DNA from: an uncultured Eubacteriales bacterium
GTDB taxonomy: Bacteria; Bacillota; Clostridia; Oscillospirales; Acutalibacteraceae
Direction: 5' to 3'
NCBI GenBank assembly: GCA_934457095.1
Contig: CAKSHJ010000009.1
Coordinates: forward strand, 1-64,000
DNA length: 64,000 nucleotides
Below, piece after piece: positions 1 to 8,730 of the stretch. A program made the position numbers and the translations under genes. A model generated the notes under the pieces. It ran no database searches, was not told where the DNA came from, and worked only from the letters and a program-made list of their open reading frames with translations. How positions within the stretch are numbered: the first letter of the stretch is position 1; the number at the start of each line of letters is the position of its first letter.

Positions 1-147
1 ACACTGGGCGTAAAAGACAGCCAAACCGCACAGCTTGGCTATACTTTTGACGCTTTCTATGACTATGCGAATATTATGGAAACCAACGCTTGGAGCAATT
101 GCTATTTAAGCTACAAATTTATTCCGGTCACAAATGCAAATCCTTAA
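1..147 (+). CDS. C-terminal end of an unrecognised protein (partial)
   Basis: An open frame enters from the left edge and stops with TAA at 145-147, giving the last 48 residues of a protein that starts outside the window. The tail is rich in aromatic and polar residues (motifs YTFDAFYDYAN and LSYKFIPVTNANP), as in the last beta strands of an extracellular domain, but no family is recognised. An intrinsic terminator follows directly, which supports this being a real gene end. Confidence 0.6.
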   Translation, partial: TLGVKDSQTAQLGYTFDAFYDYANIMETNAWSNCYLSYKFIPVTNANP

Positions 148-151
148 TAAT

Positions 152-186
152 AAAAACCTTCCTGTCATTAGCGGGGAGGTTTTTGT
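152..186 (+). terminator. Intrinsic terminator of the partial gene
   Basis: An 11-bp stem (AAAAACCTTCC with GGGAGGTTTTT, one G-T pair) closes an 11-nt loop and ends in a T run just after the stop at 147. Confidence 0.75.
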
Positions 187-247
187 AGTTTGATGGTCGG
201 TGTAAATTCTCCGTGTATAGGGTAAGCTATTTTAAGGGGTGGTTTGC

Positions 248-535
248 ATGGACATATTTATAGGAATTGTTATTATGTTAATTTTATTGTGTGGTGTTGT
301 AGTTTCGGTAAAAGCAGCTTCTAAAAGAGGGAGAAATCACAATAACGATGCTGTATACCGTGATAATTACCGTTACCGACAGGAGCGTAATGAGCAAGCG
401 GAGGAAAAGAGGCTGGAATTTCCGGTGGGGGAAGATACGGCAGAGCCTGCAAATCTTGTGCAGGAGGAGATAGAAGGGGAGTTTGAAGCAGAGCAAAATT
501 CGGTGGTAGCGCCGGGGGAAGATATTCCAAAATGA
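248..535 (+). CDS. Small single-pass membrane protein, unknown function
   Basis: A 95-residue protein starting MDIFIGIVIMLILL: residues 3-23 form one strongly hydrophobic segment, followed by a short basic stretch and a long acidic tail rich in Glu. The upstream GTG at 239 keeps the frame open but overlaps the Shine-Dalgarno AAGGGG at 234-239; that motif sits 8 nt before the ATG at 248, which is therefore preferred. It is a single-gene unit between two terminators. No family is recognised. The topology (membrane anchor, charged cytoplasmic tail) would fit a scaffold or regulator, but nothing in the sequence shows a function. Confidence 0.65.
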   Translation: MDIFIGIVIMLILLCGVVVSVKAASKRGRNHNNDAVYRDNYRYRQERNEQAEEKRLEFPVGEDTAEPANLVQEEIEGEFEAEQNSVVAPGEDIPK

Positions 536-536
536 G

Positions 537-572
537 AAAAAGCCGAACTCATAACGGAATTCGGCTTTTTTT
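537..572 (+). terminator. Intrinsic terminator
   Basis: Stem AAAAAGCCGAA/TTCGGCTTTTTTT closes a short loop 2 nt after the stop of the small membrane protein and is followed by T residues. Confidence 0.8.
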
Positions 573-736
573 CGTTAGCTTGAAAGGTTATTTGATTGAG
601 GAGTGTAGAAAGTACAAAAAGAAGCATTTCGATATTCTCTTTGTACAACTTTATTATAGCGCAAAAAGCGGTGCAGTTGTTACAGCGTTGTGAATAGAGT
701 GCGGGGTTTTTGTAAATAAAAATAAATCTCCGAATT

Positions 737-776
737 CAAACGTTTGTTTGATTTTTTTTATCATTTGTGCTATGAT
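737..776 (+). promoter_or_regulatory. lexA promoter with overlapping LexA (SOS) box
   Basis: A sigma-A promoter TTGATT (748-753), 17-bp spacer, TATGAT (771-776) lies 34 bp before lexA. CAAACGTTTGTTTG (737-750) overlaps the -35 box and matches the Gram-positive LexA consensus CGAACRNRYGTTYC at 11 of 14 positions. The position predicts repression by LexA of its own gene. Confidence 0.75.
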
Positions 777-809
777 ATGTTTATCAATTGTAGAAGGAGG
801 GGTTTTCTC

Positions 810-1403
810 ATGAAACCATTGACTGACAGACAGCAAAAAATATACGATTTTTTAAAGGAGCGCTCTCAATATGGCGTTCCGCCTTCTGTGCGGGAAATCT
901 GTGCTGCTACGGGTTTGAAATCAACCTCTACCGTGCATGCTCACTTAAAGGTATTGGAGCACTTAGGGTATATCTCGCGCGATGCCGGATTAAATCGAGC
1001 CATTCGGGTAGAGGGTGCCGCCGAATTAACGCCGCAAGTACCTATTTTAGGCAAGGTAACTGCCGGCTTGCCCATTTTGGCGGTGGAGGAGATTCAGGGT
1101 TACCTGCCCGTTAGCGCGGATTTGCAGAGAGACCGCGAGTTATTTGCATTGACCGTGCGGGGCGAGAGCATGATAAACGCGGGTATTTTGGACGGAGATT
1201 ATGTGGTAGTGGAGCGTGTTTCCACGGCAAATAACGGAGAAATTGTGGTGGCGCTGCTGGAGGACGAAGCAACGGTAAAGCGCTTTTTCAGAGAAAAGGG
1301 TTGTGTGCGTTTGCAGCCGGAAAACGATGACTTTGAGCCGATTTATACCAAAGAGGCTTCAATTTTGGGTAAAGTGGTCTCGGTGGTGCGTTATTACGAT
1401 TAA
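810..1403 (+). CDS. lexA: LexA repressor
   Basis: LexA represses DNA-damage genes and is inactivated by RecA-stimulated self-cleavage. The 197-residue product has the winged-helix DNA-binding domain at residues 1-65 (PPSVREICAATGLKSTSTVH recognition region), the scissile Ala85-Gly86 in VTAGLPILA, and the peptidase S24 dyad Ser120 (RGESM) and Lys157 (ATVKRF). ATG at 810 is chosen because AAGGAGG at 794-800 precedes it at good spacing; an in-frame upstream start at 744 would lie inside the promoter. The stop codon runs into the ribosome site of mtnN, so the two genes are probably co-transcribed. No recA is in the window. Confidence 0.97.
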   Translation: MKPLTDRQQKIYDFLKERSQYGVPPSVREICAATGLKSTSTVHAHLKVLEHLGYISRDAGLNRAIRVEGAAELTPQVPILGKVTAGLPILAVEEIQGYLPVSADLQRDRELFALTVRGESMINAGILDGDYVVVERVSTANNGEIVVALLEDEATVKRFFREKGCVRLQPENDDFEPIYTKEASILGKVVSVVRYYD

Positions 1404-1414
1404 GGAGGGCTTTA

Positions 1415-2107
1415 ATGGTAGGGATTATTGGCGCAATGGACATGGAGGTAGACGGATTATTGCAGCGTATGGAGCATGCGCAAAAGGAGATAATAAGCGG
1501 AATTACTTTTTATCAAGGGAGACTTATGGGAGTACTGTGTGTAGTGGCGCGCAGCGGCGTAGGCAAGGTAAATGCGGCCGTTTGCGCACAAACTATGGCG
1601 CTGATTTATAAGGTCAAAATCATCATAAATACCGGTGTGGCAGGCGGAATCGGCAGAGATGTGCAGATGGGAGATGTGGTGATTTCGGATGCGCTGGTGC
1701 AGCACGATATGGATACGACTCCGGTGGGTGATCCAAGGGGATTTCTTTCGGGAATTGATAGGGTGGAAATTCCTGCGGCGCAGCATTTGGTGGAATTGGC
1801 AGCGGAAAAGGCAAGAGAAACTTATTCGGGTGCGGTGCATGTTGGCGTAATTGCTACAGGAGACCAATTTATTAGCGATAGCAAATTGCTGCGTGCAATT
1901 GCCCAGGAATTTTCTGCGCTTGCATGTGAAATGGAGGGCGGTAGCATTGCGCAGGTTTGCTGTCTGAATCGTATTGATTTTGTGGTGGTTCGTGCAATTT
2001 CTGACAATGCCGACGGTGATGCAGGGGTATCTTTTGCGCAATTTGCGCCGGTTGCGGCACAGAAATCGGTGAAATTATTATGCGAAATTTTATCGGCAAT
2101 CTCATAA
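1415..2107 (+). CDS. mtnN: 5'-methylthioadenosine/S-adenosylhomocysteine nucleosidase
   Basis: This enzyme hydrolyses methylthioadenosine and S-adenosylhomocysteine to adenine and the thioribose, recycling by-products of SAM-dependent reactions. The 230-residue protein has the PNP/UDP-phosphorylase fold with the family landmarks GIIGAMDMEV (Glu11), INTGVAGG, the EMEGG motif near residue 174 and the catalytic Asp197 in RAISDNAD. Its length is typical. The ribosome site AAGGAGGG overlaps the lexA stop codon, so it is the second gene of a lexA-mtnN unit and may show some damage-linked expression. Confidence 0.95.
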   Translation: MVGIIGAMDMEVDGLLQRMEHAQKEIISGITFYQGRLMGVLCVVARSGVGKVNAAVCAQTMALIYKVKIIINTGVAGGIGRDVQMGDVVISDALVQHDMDTTPVGDPRGFLSGIDRVEIPAAQHLVELAAEKARETYSGAVHVGVIATGDQFISDSKLLRAIAQEFSALACEMEGGSIAQVCCLNRIDFVVVRAISDNADGDAGVSFAQFAPVAAQKSVKLLCEILSAIS

Positions 2108-2206
2108 AAAGCTTGGCTTATCGACACAGTTGGGAAGTTTTTACTATACATCTAATTCAATTCCTATATAAAAGGATTTTTTATAAATATTTGACAATTT
2201 TGTAGC

Positions 2207-2252
2207 TTGTTAAGTACTGTGTTTTATGGTATAATCATATTCCAATCGGAAT
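2207..2252 (+). promoter_or_regulatory. Citrate synthase promoter with palindrome at the start point
   Basis: TTGTTA (2207-2212), a 17-bp spacer and TATAAT (2230-2235) form a good sigma-A promoter. ATTCCAATCGGAAT (2239-2252), a 5-bp inverted repeat with a 4-nt centre, lies right at the expected transcription start, where a repressor could bind. Confidence 0.6.
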
Positions 2253-2371
2253 ATTTGTTTGGCAGTGGAATTTGTGAAATAGCCGAACTTTAGAATTGCG
2301 ATATCGCAAAATGAATACGGAAAGAGAGGTTTTTGCTCAGAACAGATTTTACACAGGAAGAGGTAAAAACG

Positions 2372-3736
2372 ATGGATTATCAATATTCGCAGATAACCCC
2401 CGAGGTGACCGAGCTTGCGAAGCTTTGCATACAAAAGGGCGGCATCGACCCAGAGCTTTATGCCAAATATGATGTAAAACGGGGCTTGCGCGATATTACC
2501 GGAAAAGGCGTTTTGGCTGGGCTGACGGAAATTTCGGAAGTATATGCCAATGATATTGTAAATGGAAAATCTGTGCCGTGTGAGGGTAGACTATATTACC
2601 GTGGAATCAATGTGGAGGAGTTGGTTGCGGGCTTTATGCAACAGGAACGCTTTGGGTTTGAAGAAACGGTATATTTGTTGCTGTTTGGCGACTTACCCAA
2701 TGCACATGCGCTGGGGAAATTTTGTAAATTGCTGGCACAGTACAGAACTTTGCCGACTACTTTTGTGCGCGACATTATTATGAAAGCGCCCAGCTCGGAC
2801 ATGATGAATGCGTTGGCGCGCAGCGTGCTGACCTTATATGCCTATGACGATTTACCCAATGCCACCACCATTCCCAATGTGTTGGCGCAGTGCTTGCAAT
2901 TGATTGCGTTATTTCCGGTGCTGGCGGTGTATAGCTATCATAGTTATCGGCATTATCACAGCGGGCAGAGCCTGTTTATTCATGCGCCTCAGCCCCAACT
3001 TTCCACGGCGGAGAATATTTTACATTTACTAAGGCCGGACAGCAAATATACCAATATGGAAGCGCGTGTACTCGATTTGGCATTGGTACTTCACGCGGAG
3101 CATGGCGGCGGCAATAACTCTACATTTACCACGCATGTGGTTTCGTCCTCTGGCACCGACACCTACTCTGCCATTGCTGCGGCGCTTGGTTCCTTAAAGG
3201 GTCCAAAGCACGGCGGGGCGAATATTAAAGTGACTGAAATGTTTGAAGATATGAAAAAAAATGTGCGGGATTGGACTGATGAAAAGGAGGTTCAGGCATA
3301 TTTGATTTCGCTGCTGCGCCGACAAGGTTTTGACAAAACCGGTCTCATTTACGGCATGGGGCATGCGGTATATTCTCTTTCCGACCCTAGAGCCAAGTTA
3401 TTAGGGCAATTTGTCAAGGGGCTTTCTGAGGAGAAAGGTCGGGAGAAAGAATATGAGCTATATAGTTTGGTGGAGCGAATTGCGCCGCAAGTGATTGCAA
3501 AAGAGCGTAAAATTTACAAGGGCGTCAGTGCTAATGTGGATTTTTATAGTGGCTTTATTTACAGTATGCTGGATTTACCGGCGCAGCTTTATACCCCGCT
3601 GTTTGCGATTGCGCGTATTGCGGGCTGGAGCGCTCATAGAATTGAGGAGTTGCTCAATAACGGTAAAATTATGCGTCCGGCTTACATGAACATTGCGCAG
3701 CGTAGACCGTATATTCATTTGAATGATAGAATATAA
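2372..3736 (+). CDS. Citrate synthase (citrate/2-methylcitrate synthase family)
   Basis: The enzyme condenses oxaloacetate with acetyl-CoA to citrate, feeding glutamate synthesis in anaerobes with a partial TCA cycle. The 454-residue protein is of the clostridial form: N-terminal GLRDITGKGVLAGLTEIS, then YYRGINVEELV. The catalytic set is His in HAEHGGGNNS, His in GMGHAVYS and Asp in NVDFYSG. ATG at 2372 has AGGAAGAGG 8 nt upstream and gives the usual N-terminus MDYQYSQITPEV; a TTG at 2333 would add 13 residues and is less likely. The gene stands alone, with its own promoter and a bidirectional terminator. No aconitase or isocitrate dehydrogenase is nearby. Confidence 0.93.
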   Translation: MDYQYSQITPEVTELAKLCIQKGGIDPELYAKYDVKRGLRDITGKGVLAGLTEISEVYANDIVNGKSVPCEGRLYYRGINVEELVAGFMQQERFGFEETVYLLLFGDLPNAHALGKFCKLLAQYRTLPTTFVRDIIMKAPSSDMMNALARSVLTLYAYDDLPNATTIPNVLAQCLQLIALFPVLAVYSYHSYRHYHSGQSLFIHAPQPQLSTAENILHLLRPDSKYTNMEARVLDLALVLHAEHGGGNNSTFTTHVVSSSGTDTYSAIAAALGSLKGPKHGGANIKVTEMFEDMKKNVRDWTDEKEVQAYLISLLRRQGFDKTGLIYGMGHAVYSLSDPRAKLLGQFVKGLSEEKGREKEYELYSLVERIAPQVIAKERKIYKGVSANVDFYSGFIYSMLDLPAQLYTPLFAIARIAGWSAHRIEELLNNGKIMRPAYMNIAQRRPYIHLNDRI

Positions 3737-3768
3737 AAAACACGCAGAACTGTTTCTGCGTGTTTTTT
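3735..3768. terminator. Bidirectional terminator between citrate synthase and nadE
   Basis: AAAAAACACGCAGAA pairs with TTTCTGCGTGTTTTTT around a short loop. Both arms give a T run, so the hairpin can end both convergent genes. Confidence 0.85.
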
Positions 3769-3772
3769 ATGG

Positions 3773-5629
3773 TCAAAATAGCAAAATTGCCTCGATTTGT
3801 TGCTGCCATTGTGCTTTAGAAATATCTCCGGGCATATAGAAACCGCTACGCGGTGACAACGAAATACTATATATAGCCGGACCTTCGGGCATGCAGGAAC
3901 GTTTGAATTGTTGAGCGAAAAAACGCTCATAAAACACCGTTAGCCAATGCTTTAATGCTGAGGAATCATAGGTGTGACCATGAGCTAAACTTGCAAGTCG
4001 AAAGATTTTGTGCGGCGTGAAGCCGTAGCGTAATGTGTAATATAAGAAGAAATCGTGCAATGCGTATGGCCCAACCAAGTCCTCAGTTTTTTGTAAAATG
4101 GAGTCATTTTCTGAAGGTAGAAGCTCTGGACTAACCGGGGTTTGTAAAATATCGGTGAGAATTTCGCGTAGAGGCTCTGCACTTTTTTGCATACAATGGG
4201 AGACTATATATTGTATTACAGTTTTAGGGATTCCGCAATTTATGCTATACATAGACATATGGTCGCCGTTATAGGTTGTCCAGCCCAAGGCCGATTCCGA
4301 TAAATCTCCCGTGCCAATCACAACACCGCCCAACTGATTGGCGATGTCCATGAGTACTTGCGTGCGCTCTCTTGCCTGCGCGTTTTCATAAGCGGCATCG
4401 TGCGTGGTTGCTTCTTGCCCGATATCTGAAAAGTGCTGTGTGACTGCCGCCGAGATATCAATCTCTCGGAAATTGCAGCCAAGAGCAGTTGCCAAAGCCT
4501 GCGCATTTTGGCGCGTGCGGCTTGTGGTGCCGAAGCATGGCATGGAGACCGCCGTAATACCGCTGGGGTCTGTTTTCATCAGGTCAAAGGCGCATACTGT
4601 GGCAAGTAATGCTAAAGTGGAGTCTAAACCGCCCGAAACACCCAGTACTGCCTGTTTGCAGCCAATATGTGTAAGACGAATTTTTAAAGCATGAGCCTGT
4701 ATATTTAGAATACGCTCACAATGGGCGGGGAGTTCGCTTTTTTGCGTGGGTAAAAACGGGTTTGCCGGAATCGCTCTTTGTAATTGCAATGGTATAGGCG
4801 GCATGGAAAATGAGATTTTTTTACAGTTTACGTTTTCAAATTTTGCGTGCAGACGCTCCTGCTGCAATAGTTCTAAGTCGATGTCCGCATCAATAAAGCC
4901 GGTTGAGAACGGCTTATTCTGTGCCAATAGCGCTCCGTTTTCGGCAATCAGATTATGCCCGGCGTAAACATGATTTGCGCTCGATTCGCCTTGTCCGGCC
5001 CCGGCATATACATATGCGCAAATTTGTTCGGAGGATTTTCCTGTGATGCGTGCTTTAAGCGGAGTATCTCTGTCGGCGGTTTCGGGCATAGAACTGGGGT
5101 GGAAAATAACGGTTGTGCCTTGTGTACTTAAGGTCTGCAATTGGTGATTCCCAGTGTGAGGGTGCTCAAATAGCACAACTCCAAATTGAAAAGCGGGTAT
5201 TTCTTGGCAAGAAAATACCAATTGTGTACCCAAAGGTACAATTTGTTCCAACACAGTAATTTCCTGCGCATGTACGTTGTTGCTTTTTGGTATAATGCCC
5301 AGCAGTCTGCCGTGATAGCATACCGCCGCGCAACTGTAAAGGGTGTTGTCTACCGCGAGCGGCAGCCCTACAATACACACAATGTCTTCCTGATCGAGTT
5401 GGGTTAATACGGTACTTAGGGCCTCTAAAGCGGCATTTTGCAGTGTGCGCTGGGTGTATAAATCTCCGCAGGTACAGCCGGTCAGGCAAAGCTCCGGAAA
5501 TACAATTGCACGAACCTGTTTGTCTGCTGCCTGCTTTGCAATTTCTATGATTTGCATAGCATTATATGGGCAATTTGCAACCTCTATTGCCGGGGTTGCC
5601 GCCGCAATTCTGATAAAACCGTCCTGCAT
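3773..5629 (-). CDS. nadE: NAD+ synthetase with N-terminal nitrilase-like domain (glutaminase cysteine missing)
   Basis: NAD synthetase amidates nicotinate adenine dinucleotide, the last step of NAD synthesis. The 618-residue protein is of the long form: a carbon-nitrogen hydrolase domain (residues 1-270) fused to the ATP-pyrophosphatase domain with the PP-loop SGGLDS at 332-337. In the hydrolase domain Glu46 (FPELCLTG) and Lys115 (IIPKSN) of the Glu-Lys-Cys triad are present. Where the family has Cys in a GVEICEDLW-like motif, this protein reads FGVVLFEH, with Phe154. Glutamine hydrolysis is therefore probably lost and free ammonia used, unless another nucleophile substitutes. ATG at 5629 follows AGGAGGA. 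Single gene, convergent with citrate synthase. Confidence 0.93.
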   Translation of the reverse strand: MQDGFIRIAAATPAIEVANCPYNAMQIIEIAKQAADKQVRAIVFPELCLTGCTCGDLYTQRTLQNAALEALSTVLTQLDQEDIVCIVGLPLAVDNTLYSCAAVCYHGRLLGIIPKSNNVHAQEITVLEQIVPLGTQLVFSCQEIPAFQFGVVLFEHPHTGNHQLQTLSTQGTTVIFHPSSMPETADRDTPLKARITGKSSEQICAYVYAGAGQGESSANHVYAGHNLIAENGALLAQNKPFSTGFIDADIDLELLQQERLHAKFENVNCKKISFSMPPIPLQLQRAIPANPFLPTQKSELPAHCERILNIQAHALKIRLTHIGCKQAVLGVSGGLDSTLALLATVCAFDLMKTDPSGITAVSMPCFGTTSRTRQNAQALATALGCNFREIDISAAVTQHFSDIGQEATTHDAAYENAQARERTQVLMDIANQLGGVVIGTGDLSESALGWTTYNGDHMSMYSINCGIPKTVIQYIVSHCMQKSAEPLREILTDILQTPVSPELLPSENDSILQKTEDLVGPYALHDFFLYYTLRYGFTPHKIFRLASLAHGHTYDSSALKHWLTVFYERFFAQQFKRSCMPEGPAIYSISLSPRSGFYMPGDISKAQWQQQIEAILLF

Positions 5630-5667
5630 ATGCTTCCTCCTGTCGCTTTACAGAATATGTAAAATTG

Positions 5668-6687
5668 TCAGTTTTCTTTTTTTGTTTTTGTAACTTTACG
5701 TTTTTTATCAAATTCGTGCGGACTCAGCACGCCGGGTAAGTCATAGGTGTAGGTATTACGGTCAAATTCCTTGCTGGCGCAAAACGACAACGCACTGCGA
5801 ATTTTTTTCATATTGGACCATACGCCGCTCATGGAGTTATTTTTGTAGTGCATTTTTAAGGCATAATACAAACAGCACCAACCGGTTTTTCTGGTCAGCG
5901 CGCGGTAGGGTTTTTTGTATTGTCTATATACACCGCTTTGGTTCAGCGAGGCCCGTACCATAGCCGTAGCCAGAATAAAGTCGTTGATTTTTTTGGCGTT
6001 AATAGTGGCAAGCGTGCTGGCATTTTGCTGGTTGTAGTAATACAGCGCACGATTAATAACCACAACTTTTTCGGCGTGAGAAAAGAGTTTATGCGCAATA
6101 GCCATGTCCTCAAACGCCATGGAGGGAAAAGTAATGTTATTTTCGGTAAACAGCGTGCGTTTATAAATTTTATTCCACGCAAGACTTTGAATCTGCACAT
6201 CTTTGAGCAGCCTTTTCAGAGCCTCCTCCTTGTTAAAAATGCCGCTGGTACGAAAGGGATATTTATATAAAATATCCGATTCCACGAAGTGATAATAGTA
6301 GTAGCAACAGGCAATGTCGGCGTTATTCACGGTAACCGCCGTGTATAATTCTTGCAAGAAGGTGGGCGCTAAATAATCATCGCTGTCCACAAAGCAAATG
6401 TATTCGCTTTTGGCAAGAGCCAAGGCGGTATTACGCGCGACCGACATACCCGCATTTGGCTGGTTAATCACAGTAATGTTGTGGTATTTTGCTGCAAATT
6501 CGTTTAAAATTTGCGGGCAATTGTCGGTGGAGCCGTCATTGACTGCAATTAAATGAAAATCGCGAAAGGTTTGTTCCATTAGGGTTTGCAGGCATTTTGG
6601 TAAAAATTTGTCCACATTATAAACCGGCATCAGCACCGTAATTTTCGGCACATGAGATGAATTTGTGCTTGCGGCCAACGGAGTCAA
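5668..6687 (-). CDS. Family 2 glycosyltransferase
   Basis: GT-A fold glycosyltransferase that would add a sugar from a nucleotide-sugar donor to a cell-surface polysaccharide. The N-terminal half (residues 15-120) carries the GT2 landmarks ITVLMPVYNVDKFLPKCL, AVNDGSTD, NAGMSVARN and the metal-binding VDSDD. The C-terminal part is the variable acceptor region, with many Tyr and Lys. The start is TTG: the one at 6687 touches the AGGAAAGGA ribosome site, and a TTG three codons later (6678) has more usual spacing. Transcribed away from the glf cluster, just downstream of the GT-C-like gene. Donor and linkage cannot be told from sequence. Confidence 0.88.
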   Translation of the reverse strand: MTPLAASTNSSHVPKITVLMPVYNVDKFLPKCLQTLMEQTFRDFHLIAVNDGSTDNCPQILNEFAAKYHNITVINQPNAGMSVARNTALALAKSEYICFVDSDDYLAPTFLQELYTAVTVNNADIACCYYYYHFVESDILYKYPFRTSGIFNKEEALKRLLKDVQIQSLAWNKIYKRTLFTENNITFPSMAFEDMAIAHKLFSHAEKVVVINRALYYYNQQNASTLATINAKKINDFILATAMVRASLNQSGVYRQYKKPYRALTRKTGWCCLYYALKMHYKNNSMSGVWSNMKKIRSALSFCASKEFDRNTYTYDLPGVLSPHEFDKKRKVTKTKKEN

Positions 6688-6712
6688 TCCTTTCCTAAGA
6701 TGATTTGGCTAA

Positions 6713-6741
6713 ATTATAGTATATTTTGCGGTTTTTTACAA
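6713..6741 (-). promoter_or_regulatory. Promoter of the minus-strand glycosyltransferase
   Basis: On the minus strand TTGTAA (6736-6741), a 17-bp spacer and TATAAT (6713-6718) lie 25 bp before the TTG start, so the gene need not depend on the broken gene upstream. Confidence 0.65.
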
Positions 6742-6790
6742 GAGGCATTCATTTTATTTATACGCCGTTTGCCGCAAAAAAGAACGAGGA

Positions 6791-8346
6791 TTACCTTGTA
6801 CTTTGCTGTAAAGATGATTCTGTTGAAGCATCTTTTTGATGTGTGAGCCAGGATTTTAGATTTTTCAGGCTGATTCCGGAAATTTGATTTAGAGTATCTG
6901 TAGCGATTAAGAGCAAAAGAGGTGTAAAGGAGTAGATATAGCGGGAGCGGGTCTCCCAAATTAGCAGAAAGAGAAATAGTCCGTAGACGGCCAATTTGCA
7001 TAGCAGGGTAGCATCTATTTTGCCGTTTTTGATGCCGAGGACAAGGGAGAGCATAAGCAGGGTTAATAGAGCTAAATGGAAGCCTTGGCTATAATAATAA
7101 AAGACATTGTAGCAATCTTCCCTATGCACAGGGTTATCCTTGGGGCTCAAAAAATACCATAATTTAGAGTTTGTCTCTAAATAAGTTCTACCTTCCCCGA
7201 AAAGAAGATAGGTACCATCTCCCCAAGTGTTGTGCACAGCTTTGTTGGTAAGGTGATTCATGAGTCCCGCAAAACCAAATTCGGAAATGCGTTTTTTAAT
7301 CTCCGCAATATTTGCTTGCTTTTTTTCTTTTGCTCCATGAATGGAATCGGTAAATGCAGGGTCTTCATCGTTCCAGCCACCGTCTCCGCTTAATCCCATC
7401 ATTACATAATGGGTAAAGGGACGTGCGTTTTCATTGCGCAGTTCGGCGGAGACGACTCGTGGCTCTGCAATGGTATTAAAGGAGAAGAAAATAACCACAA
7501 AAGCGGCAAGCATGACAGCGGTGGCTTTTAAAAAAGCAAGTATTTTTTGGCTTAAAATGAGATGAATTAAAATCGCCGCCAAGATGATAGCAACGCTGCC
7601 TTTTAGTTTGTAGCCTAATGCTAACAGGATGCCTGCGCTTGCATAGAGTGTGTATGCGATTGCCGGTTTTTTGCTTGTAACGGCACAAAGGTATAAATAA
7701 ATGGGAATAACCACAAAGGGCAGAGCAAAGGTATCGGTATAATATTGCGAGGTATAGGTGTAAAATGGCGCAAAGAAAAAACACACCACAGCGGTAAGCA
7801 AACCAATGTGAGCCCCCATAGTTTGTTTGCAATAAGATAGGTGAATAGTACACCGATATAAATAAAGCAAATATTCAGTATAATGGCATAGTATACGCTG
7901 GTGCTACCAGACAGTGCAAAGACAACTTTGTAAAATGTTTTTAAAATTAGATATATAAAAATATTGTTAGGACATGTGGCAAAATAAGAAAGATCGGGTG
8001 TGTCGGTAACGGAGGCAACGGCGGCATTATAAATTGCAGCGATATCCCAAGTATAGGTTGCTTTGAGAGAGAAACCGAAATACATCAACAACGCGAACAT
8101 AATAGCGGAGATGCCGGCAAAAATGAAATGAATGGTTTTGGGCTTCCATTTTACTGCAATTTTACGACAAAAAACGGTGATGGCAATGCCCACAGCGATA
8201 AAACCTATTCCCAAAAGTGCAGAAAGCCAAGGCATACTACCGCTGTTTGTGACGATAATGCTGCCATAAATCCAAGCAAATGAAGCAAAAAACAATGTCT
8301 GAAAAATACGACTTAAAATGGGTTTAACGGTGGTAGGTTTTGGCAT
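6791..8346 (-). pseudogene. GT-C-like multi-pass membrane protein, split by a one-base frameshift
   Basis: Two overlapping frames make one protein of about 518 residues. The upstream frame (8346 leftward; MPKPTTVKPILSRIFQTLFF) carries several membrane helices and the exported loop TYTWDIAAIYNAAV, with the Asp expected in GT-C transferases. The downstream frame (to 6791) continues with GAHIGLLTAVVCFFFAPFYT, a 'PFYTYTSQYYTDTFALPF' loop, more helices and a soluble tail. They join if the C5 tract at 7813-7817 had one more base (NKLWG followed by AHIGLL). It resembles GT39/ArnT-like polyprenol-phosphate-sugar transferases of surface polysaccharide pathways. The lesion may be real, phase-variable or a sequencing error. 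The start ATG has GGGAGGA upstream. Confidence 0.8.
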
Positions 8347-8678
8347 GGATTCAGTCCTCCCAAATCAGAATTGTTTTTGAGATGATATAAAGGCGAACAT
8401 TTTTCATCTTCAAAGCGTTTATTGAGTTCATATTTTCCGTGATGAAAATAACCGCACAAAAACAAATTTATATCCTCAAACTGCGTTAAAACCTACTGGT
8501 TTGTAACAGCGATTCTCTCTAGTTTAAGTCTTATGCTATTATTTAAGCACATCTCAACCGTGAATGCAATCATTATACAGAAGTTTGGGTTTGTTTTTCA
8601 TAAAAAAATAAATATTTCAATCTTTTTACAGATATAATCAGTTCGTTCGTTGCAATCAATTCATAAAAATGGTATAAT
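8347..8678 (+). promoter_or_regulatory. Divergent intergenic region with the glf promoter
   Basis: About 380 bp of AT-rich sequence separates the divergent genes. TTGCAA (8650-8655), 17 bp and TATAAT (8673-8678) form a near-consensus promoter for glf. Because it lies inside the longest open frame, it also argues for the downstream TTG start of glf. Nothing else was recognised in 8347-8649. Confidence 0.7.
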
Positions 8679-8730
8679 GACCGAAGTGTTCAACATGTGC
8701 TTGTACTTTGCTACGAAAGGTGTTGTAAAA

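Noticed and set aside
2333..2371. TTG start 13 codons before the citrate synthase ATG
   Set aside because: The ATG at 2372 has a better placed AGGAAGAGG and gives the usual N-terminus; the earlier start remains possible but less likely.
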